64,000 nucleotides of DNA from JBBPZA01 sp963728925 (GCA_963728925.1 CAVSMB010000031.1:62001-126000), one strand, 5' to 3'; shown: positions 33,167-41,991, numbered from the stretch's first letter. A program made the numbers and translations. The notes: generated by a model not told the origin, from the letters alone.

Positions 33167-34870
33167 TCAGCGGCCCGCCGACGCCGCCGCCGCGAACGCG
33201 ATGAGCTCGCCCTCGCCGGGCGCGTGGTCGAGGGGCAGGCTCGGCGTCTCGGGATGGGCCGCGAGCCACGCGCCGGCGATCCGGACCTCGTCGACCTCCG
33301 TCGCCGGCAGGTACACCCCGGCGCCGGGACCGGGCGCGTGGCGCATGGCGGCGAGCGTGCGCCGGTGGAGCTCCAGCGCGTCCGGTAGCGGCCCCCAGTC
33401 GACGATCCGGCCGCCCACCAGCCAGAACGCGTCCCACGGGCCGCCACCGGCGAGTACTAGCCGGGGCCGTGCGTGGATGGCGGCCAGCGAGCCGTCGAGG
33501 CGGTCGAGCAGAACGCGCAGGCGGTGGTGGCGGCGGCGCAGCCACGTCGCGCGCTCGAACCGCTGTTCGCGCGCCGCATCACGCATCTGCTCGTCGACGT
33601 GCGCGAGGATCCGCGCCCGGCCGTCGCGCTCGCCGGTGAACAGGCCCAGCGCCTCGTCCAGGCGCCGCCGGTAGAGGTTCGGGTCCAGGTCGCCGAGGCA
33701 GGGCGAGAGGCAGCGCCCCATCTGGCCGTAGGCCGACGGCCACTGGCGCCGGGGCAGCATCCGCCCGCAGTGGCGCAGACCGAAGAGCGAGGTGAGCTGC
33801 TCGACGAGCTCGGCGGCCGACGCACGGCCCCGTACGGGGCCCACCGTCACGCCGTGGCCGGCGGCCGGCTCGCGCGCCAGCTCGAGGATCGGGAACGGGA
33901 TGTCGAGCCGGCAGCGGATGAACACGCCGTCGTGGACTCGCTTCAGCCTGGCGTTGCCGGGCGGGCGCAGCTCTTTCACGAGCCGGCCCTCGAGCACGAG
34001 GGCGCCGAGCTCGGAGTGGGTGGCGCGCCCGTCGACCACGTGGGCGTGCGGCGCCCATCCGGCGCGCTGCGCGCCGGGACGGAAATGCGCGCGCGCCCGG
34101 GCCCGAACGGTGACCGACTTGCCGACGTAGAGCACGCGGCCCAGCCCGTCGCGGAACAGGTACACACCGGGCCCGGCGGGCAGCCCGCCGAAGTCCAGCG
34201 GAGCGTGCGCGACAACCGGCTGGGTCCCGTCGACGAAGGGCAGCGAGCGCGGGCGTGGCGGGCGGCGCGCGCGGCGGGATGGCGCGAGCATCGCCACCGC
34301 CTCGGCGAGCGTCGGCGCGTGCGCGCAGAGGCGCTGGAAGAGCGCGCAGAACACGCGTGCGCACGTCTCCGCGTCGGCCAGCGCGCGGTGGCTGACGTCG
34401 ACCTCGATGCCCAGCGAGGCGGCGAGCGGAGCGAGCTTGCGCTGCCCCGCGAGCGGGGCGAAGCGGCGCGCCAGCGCGACGGTGCACAGCACGGGCGGGT
34501 CGGGCCACGGCAAGTCTTGGGCGGCGAAGGCGTCGCGCAGCACGCGGCGGTCGAAGGCGGCGCTGTGGGCGACGAGCGCGCGGCCCTGGAGGCGCACCGC
34601 GAGCTCGCGCAGGACGCCGGCCGGCTCGGGAGCCTCGTCGACCATGGCCTGGGTGATGCCGGTGAAGCGCTGGATGCCGCGCGTCAGCGGGCGGCGCACC
34701 CGCACGAGCGAGGCGTAGCGCTCGTGGAGCTCGCCGCCGCCGACGAGCACGGCGCCGACCTCGGTGAGCTCGCAGTCCCCGCCCGACTTGCCGTTGGTCT
34801 CGACGTCGACGGCGAGGAACTCGGCGCTCGCAAGGGAGGCGCGCTCGAGTTGCGGCCGGTCGAGGATCAT
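33167..34870 (-). CDS. DEDDh exonuclease fused to a GIY-YIG/UvrC-N endonuclease domain
   Basis: 567 residues. N-terminal DnaQ-like 3'-5' exonuclease: Asp/Glu of FLAVDVETNG, ITQAMV, HSAAFDRRVL and final H/D in VSHRALADAETC. Central GIY-YIG nuclease: GPGVYLFRDGLGRVLYVGKS and Arg/Glu helix with LEGRLVKELRPPGN. The rest resembles the UvrC/Cho region. Related to actinobacterial DEDDh-GIY-YIG proteins of unknown repair role; probably a DNA-repair or processing nuclease. ATG 34870 (GTG 34873 also possible). Confidence 0.9.
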   Translation of the reverse strand: MILDRPQLERASLASAEFLAVDVETNGKSGGDCELTEVGAVLVGGGELHERYASLVRVRRPLTRGIQRFTGITQAMVDEAPEPAGVLRELAVRLQGRALVAHSAAFDRRVLRDAFAAQDLPWPDPPVLCTVALARRFAPLAGQRKLAPLAASLGIEVDVSHRALADAETCARVFCALFQRLCAHAPTLAEAVAMLAPSRRARRPPRPRSLPFVDGTQPVVAHAPLDFGGLPAGPGVYLFRDGLGRVLYVGKSVTVRARARAHFRPGAQRAGWAPHAHVVDGRATHSELGALVLEGRLVKELRPPGNARLKRVHDGVFIRCRLDIPFPILELAREPAAGHGVTVGPVRGRASAAELVEQLTSLFGLRHCGRMLPRRQWPSAYGQMGRCLSPCLGDLDPNLYRRRLDEALGLFTGERDGRARILAHVDEQMRDAAREQRFERATWLRRRHHRLRVLLDRLDGSLAAIHARPRLVLAGGGPWDAFWLVGGRIVDWGPLPDALELHRRTLAAMRHAPGPGAGVYLPATEVDEVRIAGAWLAAHPETPSLPLDHAPGEGELIAFAAAASAGR

Positions 34871-35015
34871 CACCCCGAAGGGCTACGCCCTGCACCGGAC
34901 GGCACGCACGAGCGCGTGCGTGCGCCATCCGTGAGGGTCTGGCCTACCGCCCGTAGTCGCGGTCCAATAGGGTTGCTCCGGCCCGAACCCTGGAGGGGGG
35001 TCGGTTGGGCATTCA

Positions 35016-35540
35016 ATGGAGAGGATGCTGAGGAGAGTCAGGGAAGCCGGCTTCGGGGCGTGCGTCGCCACCATTGCGGTGAGCGCAATCGTGCTCACCG
35101 CGTGCGGGAGCGACAGCAGCTACACGAACTGCCTGCGGCCGCCCGTACCCATCAACGTCTCGGCGGCGATCACCAAGCGCTCGGTGTCGCTGTCGCCGAC
35201 GAAGCTCGGGGCGGGCCCGATCGTCCTGCTGGTGACCAACCAGAGCGACGCCTCCCAGGTGGCGACGCTGCAGGCGGACGACCTCCAGTCGCCCGGGCAG
35301 GCGAACCCCGAGCAGAACGCGGTGAAGCAGCCCGACGGCTGCCCGCGCGACACAGCCCAGCGCTCCGGCCTACGGCAGTCCACGGGTCCGATCAACCCGG
35401 CCGACACCGCCCAGCTCAAGGTCGTCGTGAAGCGGGACACGACCTACACGCTCAAGACCGACGACTCGAAGATCTCGCCGGCGCGGCTCAAGGTCACCCG
35501 CGACCGGCCGAGCGCGCAGAACGTCCTGCTGACGCCGTAG
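35016..35540 (+). CDS. secreted lipoprotein, function unknown
   Basis: 174 residues with a lipoprotein signal (SAIVLTACGS) and a second conserved-looking pair of Cys downstream. A beta-rich domain follows (VSLSPTKLGAGPIVLLVTNQSD), similar to small extracytoplasmic proteins. Start: ATG 35016, or ATG 35025 that has AGAGG just upstream. TAGGGT at 34968-34973 could be a -10 element. Next gene is a MarR regulator after ~80 bp. Confidence 0.65.
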   Translation: MERMLRRVREAGFGACVATIAVSAIVLTACGSDSSYTNCLRPPVPINVSAAITKRSVSLSPTKLGAGPIVLLVTNQSDASQVATLQADDLQSPGQANPEQNAVKQPDGCPRDTAQRSGLRQSTGPINPADTAQLKVVVKRDTTYTLKTDDSKISPARLKVTRDRPSAQNVLLTP

Positions 35541-35610
35541 GGGGCCGCGCACCGGCCCAGGGGCGCCGCGCACCGGCTCCCGCCGCTTGAAACATCCTTC
35601 CTCGCGCGCA

Positions 35611-35653
35611 ATACTTGCGTGCGTGCAATCAACTGCTGCTGACAAGCAAGTAT
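35611..35653. promoter_or_regulatory. candidate MarR operator overlapping the marR start
   Basis: ATACTTGC (35611-35618) and GCAAGTAT (35646-35653) are perfect inverted 8-mers; within this, TTGCGTGCGTGCAA (35615-35628) is a compact TTGC-N6-GCAA palindrome like many MarR-family sites. It covers the presumed GTG start at 35623, consistent with autorepression. Confidence 0.6.
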
Positions 35654-36132
35654 CGAAAGCGGCTGAGACTGCGGCCGATGGGGCGGGCCAAGGCGCCTCG
35701 GGCGAGCTCGCGCTCGCTCGCGACCTCGAGGCGCTCTTCGGACTCATCATGCGCTCCGAGGACGCGATGAAGCTCGTCGCCTCCTCGGGCCTCAGCCTCG
35801 GCCAGTACAAGACGCTGGTCGCCCTGGACGCAGGGGGCGCCGAGGCGTGCCTCAAGGACGTCGGCGAGACGATGGGGATCTCGCTCCCCGCCGCGAGCCG
35901 CACGGTCGACGCCCTCGTCCAGCTCGGCTACGTCGAGCGGCGCGAGGACGACGTCGACCGGCGCATGAAGCGCGTCGGCATCTCCCCCGCCGGCCGCGAG
36001 GCGCTCGCTCGCGTCCGCGATCTGCGCGTCGGGCTCATCGCGCGCTTCCTCGAGGGCCTTCCTGACCGCGACCGCACGCGCCTCGCCGCCGCGGTCGCCC
36101 CGATCCTGTCCCGCGCGGGAGCCTCGGCATGA
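35623..36132 (+). CDS. MarR-family transcriptional regulator
   Basis: 169 residues: winged HTH with SGLSLGQYKTLVAL, KDVGETMGISLPAASRTVDALVQLGYVERREDDVDRRMKRV (the MarR wing with DxRxxxV). Regulators of this group repress an adjacent multidrug efflux pump and respond to small ligands. Its gene overlaps the start of an EmrB-type exporter (ATGA), which is now broken, so the regulator appears to have outlived its target. GTG 35623 chosen; TTG 35587 would add 12 residues. Confidence 0.87.
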   Translation: MQSTAADKQVSKAAETAADGAGQGASGELALARDLEALFGLIMRSEDAMKLVASSGLSLGQYKTLVALDAGGAEACLKDVGETMGISLPAASRTVDALVQLGYVERREDDVDRRMKRVGISPAGREALARVRDLRVGLIARFLEGLPDRDRTRLAAAVAPILSRAGASA

Positions 36133-37231
36133 TCGACCGCGTCCGCGCCGCCTCGCAGCGCCTGGCCCCGACCGAGGACAACCGACGCTGGTGGACCCTC
36201 GGCGCCATGTGCTTCGCGCTGTTCATGATCATGCTCGACAACACGGTTGTGAACGTCGCGCTCCCCTCCATCCAGCGCGACCTGGGCACGTCGCTCTCTG
36301 GCCTCGAGTGGACGATCAACGCGTACACGCTGACCTTCGGCGTCCTGCTGGTCACCGGCGGGCGCCTCGGCGACATCTTCGGCCGGCGGCGGATGTTCCT
36401 CCTCGGCGTGGTGGGCTTCGCGGCCTCCAGCGCGCTCATCGGCCTCGCCCCGAACGACGCCTGGCTCGTCGGCGGCCGCGCGCTCCAGGGCGTCGGCGCC
36501 GCGTTCATGATGCCGGCGACGCTCTCGATCATCACCAACGCCTTCCCGCCCGAGGAGCGGGGAAAGGCGATCGGGACGTGGGCGGGAGTGTCGGCCATCG
36601 CGCTCGCCATCGGGCCCGTGTTCGGCGGCTTCCTCGTCGACCACGTCTCGTGGCGGGCGATCTTCTACATCAACGTGCCTGTCGCGGCGCTCGCCGTGGC
36701 GGTGACGCTCTTCGCCGCCCACGAGTCGCGCGACGAGACCGTCGGGCGCGAGATCGACCTGCCGGGGATCGCCGTGCTCACCGTCGGCATCGGCGCGATC
36801 ATCCTCGCGCTCGTCCGGTCGACCGCACGAAGGCCGGCGTCGCCTCGGGCGTCCTCTCCATGAGCCGTATGGTCGGCGGTTCGTTCGGCGTCGCCGCGAT
36901 GGGGGCGCTGATCATCGCGATCGGCGGGAGCAGGCTCGGTGAGCTGCTGCCGCGAATTCCCCAGGGCCAGCGCGAAGAGCTCGCACAGGCCCTCGGCTCG
37001 GGCGGCGGCAACGGCGCGGCCGGAGCGGTCGGGCGCGCGATCAACGAGGCGTTCGTCAGCGCCGTCTCCACCGGGCTCCGGCTCAGCGCCGCCTTCGCGG
37101 TCGCGGGCGCGCTGCTCGGCTGGCTGCTGATCGCGCCGAGGCGCCGCGCCACGGAGGCGCCCGCGGCCGAGCCGGCGGCCGCCGCCGCGCCCGCCGGCGT
37201 CGAGCCGCAGGGCGAGCCGGTCTCGGCCTGA
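36129..37231 (+). pseudogene. EmrB/QacA-type MFS exporter with a large internal deletion
   Basis: Residues 1-~228 are a clean DHA2 N-terminal half: MFCALFMIMLDNTVVNVALP-like FALFMIMLDNTVVNVALPS, GGRLGDIFGRRRM, NVPVAALAVAV. At about base 36815 the sequence jumps, out of frame, to VDRTKAGVASGVLSMSRMVGG and the last membrane segments. By family comparison ~170-200 residues (TM8-TM12) are missing. GTC is shared at the junction, consistent with a short-homology deletion. As written the N-terminal frame stops at 36863. Confidence 0.9.
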
Positions 37232-37234
37232 GCC

Positions 37235-37420
37235 CTATCCCCTCCCTCTCCCTGTGCGGGCGACCGCGAGCTGCTTCTTCGTCGTCTTCCCGCTGACCCG
37301 ATAGGTCTTGCCCTTGCGCTTCGCCAGCCCTGCCCGCTCGAGCCGCTTGAGGACGACCGGGCAGCGCTTGCAACGCGGCCTGGACTGGCAGCAGCGGGCC
37401 TTGGGCTTGATCTTCTTCAT
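37235..37420 (-). CDS. small Cys-rich basic protein
   Basis: 61 residues with CCQSRPRCKRCPVVLKRLER, i.e. four clustered Cys that could hold one zinc, followed by a basic tail (KKQLAVARTGRGRG). Small proteins with a CCxSxPRCKxCP core are widespread in actinobacteria and of unknown function. A clean ATG, conserved motif and convergent layout after the EmrB remnant support a real gene. No good SD. Confidence 0.7.
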   Translation of the reverse strand: MKKIKPKARCCQSRPRCKRCPVVLKRLERAGLAKRKGKTYRVSGKTTKKQLAVARTGRGRG

Positions 37421-37468
37421 CGGTCGCGTCGAGGCTAGTGGCCTCGGAGTGCGCTAGCGTCGCGCCCC

Positions 37469-38002
37469 ATGGCCGACACCGACGTCGCCGACGCACTCCA
37501 CGAGCAGGTGGGCCACGAGTTCGCGGCCTTCCAGCAGTACACGGCGATCGCCGTGCACTACGACGCCGAGACGCTCCCGCGTCTCGCCGCCTTCTTCTAC
37601 GCCCAGGCGCTGGAGGAGCGCAACCACGCGATGATGATGGTGCGCTTCCTCCTCGACCAGGGCGTCGAGGCGCGCATTCCGGGCGTCGACGCTCCCCAGG
37701 TCGAGTTCGCCGACGTCGTCGCGCCCGTCGCCCTCGCGCTCGACCAGGAGCGGCGCGTCGCCGAGCAGATCAACGCGCTCGCCGCGCTCGCCCGCGACCG
37801 CGGCGACTACACGAGCGAGCAGTTCATGGGCTGGTTCATCAAGGAGCAAGTCGAGGAGATCGCGACGATGTCGGACCTCCTGCGCGTGGTCGAGCGCGCC
37901 CGCGAGAACCCGCTGCTCGCCGAGGAGTACCTCGTCCGCGAGGCACCCGGCGGCGAGGGCGGCGATCCGACGGCGCCTCCGGTGGCCGGCGGCGCGCTGT
38001 AG
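37469..38002 (+). CDS. ferritin
   Basis: 177-residue bacterial non-heme ferritin: four-helix bundle with diiron ligands in HEFAAFQQY, EERNHAMMMVRFLL and KEQVEEIATM, which matches the ferroxidase pattern E...ExxH...E. Iron storage/detoxification in the cytosol. A long Gly/Pro tail (GGEGGDPTAPPVAGG) follows the bundle. No adjacent iron operator is obvious; a DtxR-family regulator exists at 20657 but is linked to manganese uptake. Confidence 0.92.
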   Translation: MADTDVADALHEQVGHEFAAFQQYTAIAVHYDAETLPRLAAFFYAQALEERNHAMMMVRFLLDQGVEARIPGVDAPQVEFADVVAPVALALDQERRVAEQINALAALARDRGDYTSEQFMGWFIKEQVEEIATMSDLLRVVERARENPLLAEEYLVREAPGGEGGDPTAPPVAGGAL

Positions 38003-38074
38003 GGCGGGCGGGCTGTAGGGCGGGCGGGCCATCGGCCCGGGAGGCGTCCTCCCCGCGCTCTAGCGTCCGGGCCG

Positions 38075-39004
38075 GTGCAGGTCCTCGAGCGCTTCGATCC
38101 GAACGCCGTCGCGGCGCTGCGCGCCCGAGGCGAGTTCTTCTGGCTCGACCTCACCGGCCCGAGCGCGGCCGAGGTCGACGAGGTCCGCCGCACGCTGGGA
38201 CTGAGACCGGCGCCCGAGGACCTCCCCGGCATGCGCCGCCGGCTCTTCTTGCAGGCTGAGGACCACGTCGTCCTCGTCTGCCGCGGCGCCGACCTCGTCG
38301 ACCTGGTCGTGCGCGCCTTCGAGGTCGACGTGTGGGTTCACGGCGATTTCGTGCTCACCGTCCATGACGCGCCCGTCGAGGAGCTCGGGCAGCTGGCCGA
38401 GCGGATCGCGCGGAGGAAGGACGAGTCCGAGCAGCACATGGTCGCGAAGATCATCGACGCGGTGACCGACAGCTACTACTCCGTGCTCGAGGAGCTCGAC
38501 CAACAGGTCTCAGAGCTCGACGAGGAGATCATCGAGCGCCCCGCGCGCAGTCAACTCGAGCAGATCGCGCAGCTGCAACGTGCGCTTGCGGCCCTGCGGC
38601 GCCTGGCCAACCCGCTGCGCGACACGCTGCGGCGCCGGGCCGACGACGTCGTCGACGTGCCCGGGCTCGAGAAGGGCGCCCGCGACTACCTCCGCGAGCT
38701 GGCCGACGACATGGGCCGCATCTCCGAGCAGCTCGACGCCTTCGCCTTGCAGCTCACCACCGGCGTGGACGTCTACCTCTCGCGCACCTCCAACCAGCTC
38801 AACCAGCTCACGTGGCGCCTCACGATCGTCGCGACCATCTTCCTCCCGCTCACCTTCGTCACGGGCTTCTTCGGGCAGAACTTCGGCTGGCTCGTCCGCC
38901 ACGTCAACACGCTGGCCGACTTCCTGGTGTGGGGGATCGGCGGTCTCGCCGTCGCGTGCCTCCTGCTCGTGATCTTGTTCCGTCGCCAGCGGCAGCTCCC
39001 CTAG
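38075..39004 (+). CDS. CorA-family divalent cation transporter
   Basis: 309 residues from GTG. Cytosolic alpha/beta and long-helix domain (ELDQQVSELDEEIIE), then two C-terminal membrane segments. The signature at the end of TM1 is GQNFGW instead of the canonical GMN; this GxN variant still marks the CorA/ZntB superfamily. Substrate (Mg2+, Co2+, Zn2+) therefore uncertain. Next gene, yihY, starts 5 nt after the stop, so they are co-transcribed. Confidence 0.88.
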   Translation: MQVLERFDPNAVAALRARGEFFWLDLTGPSAAEVDEVRRTLGLRPAPEDLPGMRRRLFLQAEDHVVLVCRGADLVDLVVRAFEVDVWVHGDFVLTVHDAPVEELGQLAERIARRKDESEQHMVAKIIDAVTDSYYSVLEELDQQVSELDEEIIERPARSQLEQIAQLQRALAALRRLANPLRDTLRRRADDVVDVPGLEKGARDYLRELADDMGRISEQLDAFALQLTTGVDVYLSRTSNQLNQLTWRLTIVATIFLPLTFVTGFFGQNFGWLVRHVNTLADFLVWGIGGLAVACLLLVILFRRQRQLP

Positions 39005-39009
39005 CCCCG

Positions 39010-39852
39010 ATGCGGCGCCTGTGGCGACTCGTCGTCCTCTTCTGGCGCAAGGCCTACGAGGACAACGTCACGGGGCTCTCGGGGATGGTCGCGTACAACC
39101 TGCTGCTCTCGATCCTGCCGGTGACCCTTCTGGCGTTCTTCGTCGCCGGACGGGTGCTGCAGAGCGCAGAGCTCCAGCAGCAGGTGGTCGACGACCTGAG
39201 CAAGCTCTTCCCGAGCGCCGCCGAGGGCACGCTGCGGACGCTCACCGAGCGCCTGCGCAGCTCCTCGACGGGCTTCGGGGTCGCCGCGCTGGTCGCCAGC
39301 GTGTGGATCGGCGCGTCGTTCTGGGGCGCCCTGGACACCGCGTTCTGCCGGATCTACCACGTTCGCTGCCGCGCGTGGCTCGAGCAGAAGCGCTTCGCGC
39401 TGGTGATGCTGCTCGTCGCCCTCGCGCTCGTGGTCGCCACCGTGATCGTTCCGGCGGCCCAGAGCGTCTTCGTCGCCGGGGCGAGCGGGCTGCCGTTCGG
39501 CCTGTCCGACGTGCGAGGCGTCGTCTACGCCCTCTCGGTGGCGGCCGGCCTCGCGATCCTCTTCGTGCTGCTGTGCGTCGTCTACTGGGCCGTGCCGCAC
39601 CGCAGGGTGCCGTGGCAGGCGGTGTGGCCCGGCGCGCTGGGTGCGACCTTCGCCATCGGGGTCGTCGACTACGCGTTCCCGGTCTACCTGACGAGCGTCA
39701 GCACGATCTCGGACTTCGGGACGACCTTCGTCTTCGTGGTCATCGTCCTCATCTGGTTCTACGCGATGGCGATCATCATCCTCGCCGGCGGGGTCGTCAA
39801 CGCCCTGCGCTTCGAGCTTCACGAGACGGGCGAGCTGGCGGTGGCGAGGTGA
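39010..39852 (+). CDS. YihY/BrkB-family inner membrane protein
   Basis: 280 residues with six predicted membrane segments; the conserved N-terminal GLSGMVAYNLLLSILPV and the loop SVWIGASFWGALDTAFCRIYHV are typical. Earlier called ribonuclease BN, which has been withdrawn for this family; function is unknown. Follows corA by 5 nt. A terminator or remnant lies in the next 240 bp. Confidence 0.9.
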   Translation: MRRLWRLVVLFWRKAYEDNVTGLSGMVAYNLLLSILPVTLLAFFVAGRVLQSAELQQQVVDDLSKLFPSAAEGTLRTLTERLRSSSTGFGVAALVASVWIGASFWGALDTAFCRIYHVRCRAWLEQKRFALVMLLVALALVVATVIVPAAQSVFVAGASGLPFGLSDVRGVVYALSVAAGLAILFVLLCVVYWAVPHRRVPWQAVWPGALGATFAIGVVDYAFPVYLTSVSTISDFGTTFVFVVIVLIWFYAMAIIILAGGVVNALRFELHETGELAVAR

Positions 39853-40091
39853 GGCCTGCCTCGAACAGCCCGACGAGTTCGAGGGCCTCCGCCTGATCCA
39901 GGAAGTCGCGCGCCCGGTCGATGAGCCCCGCAGGTCGATGAGCCCCGTCGGCTCCATGCGGACGTCGGTGCCCCAGACGTCATACGTGCCCGCCCGCCGT
40001 TTCGGCCCGGGCTCGACCTCCGGTCTCGCTTGACCGCCGGGCCGCGCCCGGCTCTTAGTACGCTCCGCTTCCCCAATCCGTAGAGAGGTCG
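39853..40091. other. intergenic region with a 15-bp duplication, possible SnoaL-like remnant on the minus strand
   Basis: On the minus strand, pieces read GTDVRMEPTGLIDL and, in another frame, ARDFLDQAEALELVGL; the second matches the usual C-terminus of SnoaL-like proteins (RxYLDRAEALEAVGL). The frame change coincides with the direct repeat GGTCGATGAGCCCCG at 39916-39930 and 39933-39947 (period 17 bp), which would shift the frame. No start codon or intact frame. The last 60 bp carry the ccr leader. Confidence 0.35.
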
Positions 40092-41354
40092 ATGCCAGTG
40101 GCAGTTGACGTGAGCCGAGTCGCGAGCCTTGACGTTGAGCCGGGCGAGCTTCCGAAGACGATGGCCGCCTGGGTCATCCGCGAGGAGCGCTTCGGCGAGC
40201 CCGTCGACGCCTTCCAGGTCGAGGAGATCGAGATTCCCGAGCCGGGCGCCTTCGAGGTCATCGTCCGCGTCATGGCGGCCGGGGTCAACTTCAACAACGT
40301 CTGGGCCGCTCTCGGCCAGCCGGTCTCGGTGATGCGCTACGGCGACCATCCCGAGTACGGGCATCACATCGGCGGCTCCGATGCCTCGGGGGTGGTTTGG
40401 ACGGTCGGCGCGGGCGTCACCCGGTGGAAGCCCGGCGACGAGGTCGTGATGCACTGCAACCAGGCCTCCTACGAGGATCCCGAGGTCCACGGTCTCGACC
40501 CGCTCGCCGCCCCGAGCCAGCGCATCTGGGGCTATGAGACCACGTGGGGATCCTTCGCCCAGTTCACCAAGGTCCAGGCCCAGCAGCTCCTCCCCAAGCC
40601 GCACGCGCTGACCTGGGAGGAGTCGGCGTCCTACGGCCTGACGTACTTCACCGCCTACCGGATGCTGATCGACCAGTGCGAGCTGCAGGCCGGCCATCGC
40701 GTGCTCATCTGGGGCGCCGCGGGCGGCCTCGGCGTGTTCGCCACGCAGCTCTGCGCGATGACCGGCGCGAAGTCGGTCGGCGTGGTCAACTCCGCCGAGA
40801 AGGGCAGCCTCGTCCAGCAGCTCGGCGCCGCCGGGTACATCGACCGCAACGAGTTCGCCGGGATGATGCGCAAGGGCGGCGAGTCGCCCGAGGAGGAGAA
40901 GGCGCGCTTCAAGGAGTCACGCCGCTTCGGCAAAGCCGTGGAGGAGGTCCTCGGCGGGCCGCCCGACATCGTCTTCGAGCACGTCGGCCAGGCGACCTTC
41001 CCGACCTCGGTGTTCGTCGTCAAGCCCTTCGGCAAGGTCGTCATCTGCGCCGGCACCACCGGCTACAACCTGGACTTCGACGTCCGCTACCTGTGGATGC
41101 GCCAGAAGCAGATCATCGGCTCGCACTTCGCCAACGCGTGGGAGTGCCTGAAGGCCAATCAGCTCATCGATGACGGCCTCATCCGCCCCGTCCTGTGGCG
41201 CACGATGCCCTTCGAGGGTGTCGCCGAGGCGCACCAGCTGCTGCGCGAGAACAAGCACCTGGGCAAGATCTCCATCCTCGTCGGCGCCGAGGAAGAAGGA
41301 CAGGGCAGGACGGCCGAGGGGCCCGGCGCGATCCACGCGGAGGTCGGCGTCTGA
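40092..41354 (+). CDS. ccr: crotonyl-CoA carboxylase/reductase
   Basis: 420-residue medium-chain dehydrogenase/reductase that reductively carboxylates crotonyl-CoA to ethylmalonyl-CoA with NADPH and CO2, the key step of the ethylmalonyl-CoA pathway (C2 assimilation, extender units). Family blocks present: FGEPVDAFQVEEIEIP, GVNFNNVWAALGQPV, IGGSDASGVVW, nucleotide site IWGAAGGLGVFATQL, and VFEHVGQATFPTSVFV. Length and motifs fit true Ccr rather than a plain quinone reductase. AGAGG SD. Overlaps the next gene by one base. Confidence 0.95.
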   Translation: MPVAVDVSRVASLDVEPGELPKTMAAWVIREERFGEPVDAFQVEEIEIPEPGAFEVIVRVMAAGVNFNNVWAALGQPVSVMRYGDHPEYGHHIGGSDASGVVWTVGAGVTRWKPGDEVVMHCNQASYEDPEVHGLDPLAAPSQRIWGYETTWGSFAQFTKVQAQQLLPKPHALTWEESASYGLTYFTAYRMLIDQCELQAGHRVLIWGAAGGLGVFATQLCAMTGAKSVGVVNSAEKGSLVQQLGAAGYIDRNEFAGMMRKGGESPEEEKARFKESRRFGKAVEEVLGGPPDIVFEHVGQATFPTSVFVVKPFGKVVICAGTTGYNLDFDVRYLWMRQKQIIGSHFANAWECLKANQLIDDGLIRPVLWRTMPFEGVAEAHQLLRENKHLGKISILVGAEEEGQGRTAEGPGAIHAEVGV

Positions 41355-41680
41355 TGTCCGGCGTCGTCCTGCTCCCCTGGTACGCGACGCTCTTCCGGGG
41401 TGACGACATGGAGCGCGCGCTGGCCGAGATCGCGCCGGTCGCGATGCGCTACGGCGCGCTGGAGTACGACGTCCTGCGCTCACATGGCGACACCTACAAG
41501 TTCGCGCACTACTCCACGTGGGACGAGCACATCCAGTTCGAGGCCTACTGGTACGGCTCGGAGTTCCGCCTCTGGCGCTCGGACAACCAGGGGTGGTTCC
41601 AGGTGCCGATCGTCTACGAGTGGTACGACCGGGTCGTCCGCGCCGAGACGCGGCAAGCGCTCGGCCACCCCGTCGAGTAG
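41354..41680 (+). CDS. hypothetical protein coupled to ccr
   Basis: 108 residues; TGATG overlap with the ccr stop indicates translational coupling. No signal or membrane segment. Unusually rich in aromatics (YKFAHYSTWDEHIQFEAYWYG, WFQVPIVYEWYDRVV). The pattern 'FEAYWYGxEF' resembles small dimeric alpha/beta-barrel (ABM-like) proteins but I cannot assign a family. Obligate pairing with ccr suggests a role in the ethylmalonyl-CoA step, for example in handling side products or stabilising Ccr; this is inference. Confidence 0.75.
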   Translation: MSGVVLLPWYATLFRGDDMERALAEIAPVAMRYGALEYDVLRSHGDTYKFAHYSTWDEHIQFEAYWYGSEFRLWRSDNQGWFQVPIVYEWYDRVVRAETRQALGHPVE

Positions 41681-41703
41681 CTGGGGACGCCGGCGGCCAC
41701 GGG

Positions 41704-41991
41704 TCAGCCCTGCTCCAGCGGGGCCATCGTGAGGCCCGCCTCGGAGAGCTGCTGCCAGTAGAGCTCAGCCGTCTCCTTGGCGCCGCTCCAGACGATCGCC
41801 CGGCCCTTGTTGTGGATGCGGTCGGCGATGCCGTAGCCCTGGTCGAGCGTCACCCCCGGGATGAAGCGCGCGAGCGTCCGCGCGACGTGGTCGAAGGTGT
41901 TGTGGTCGTCGTTGAGGACGATCACCCGCCAGTGGCCCCCCAGGCCGCTTCCCGGGTCGCCGACGCGGGGCTTCTCGATCGTCTGGCTCAC
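41704..41991 (-). CDS. clpS: ATP-dependent Clp protease adaptor
   Basis: 95-residue ClpS. The N-degron pocket/ClpC-binding core is visible in WRVIVLNDDHNTFDHVARTL and later HNKGRAIVWSGAKETAELY. Delivers N-end-rule substrates to ClpC/ClpA-ClpP. The ATG overlaps the MBL hydrolase stop (ATGA), so both are translated together. N-terminal tail is short, as usual. Confidence 0.93.
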   Translation of the reverse strand: MSQTIEKPRVGDPGSGLGGHWRVIVLNDDHNTFDHVARTLARFIPGVTLDQGYGIADRIHNKGRAIVWSGAKETAELYWQQLSEAGLTMAPLEQG

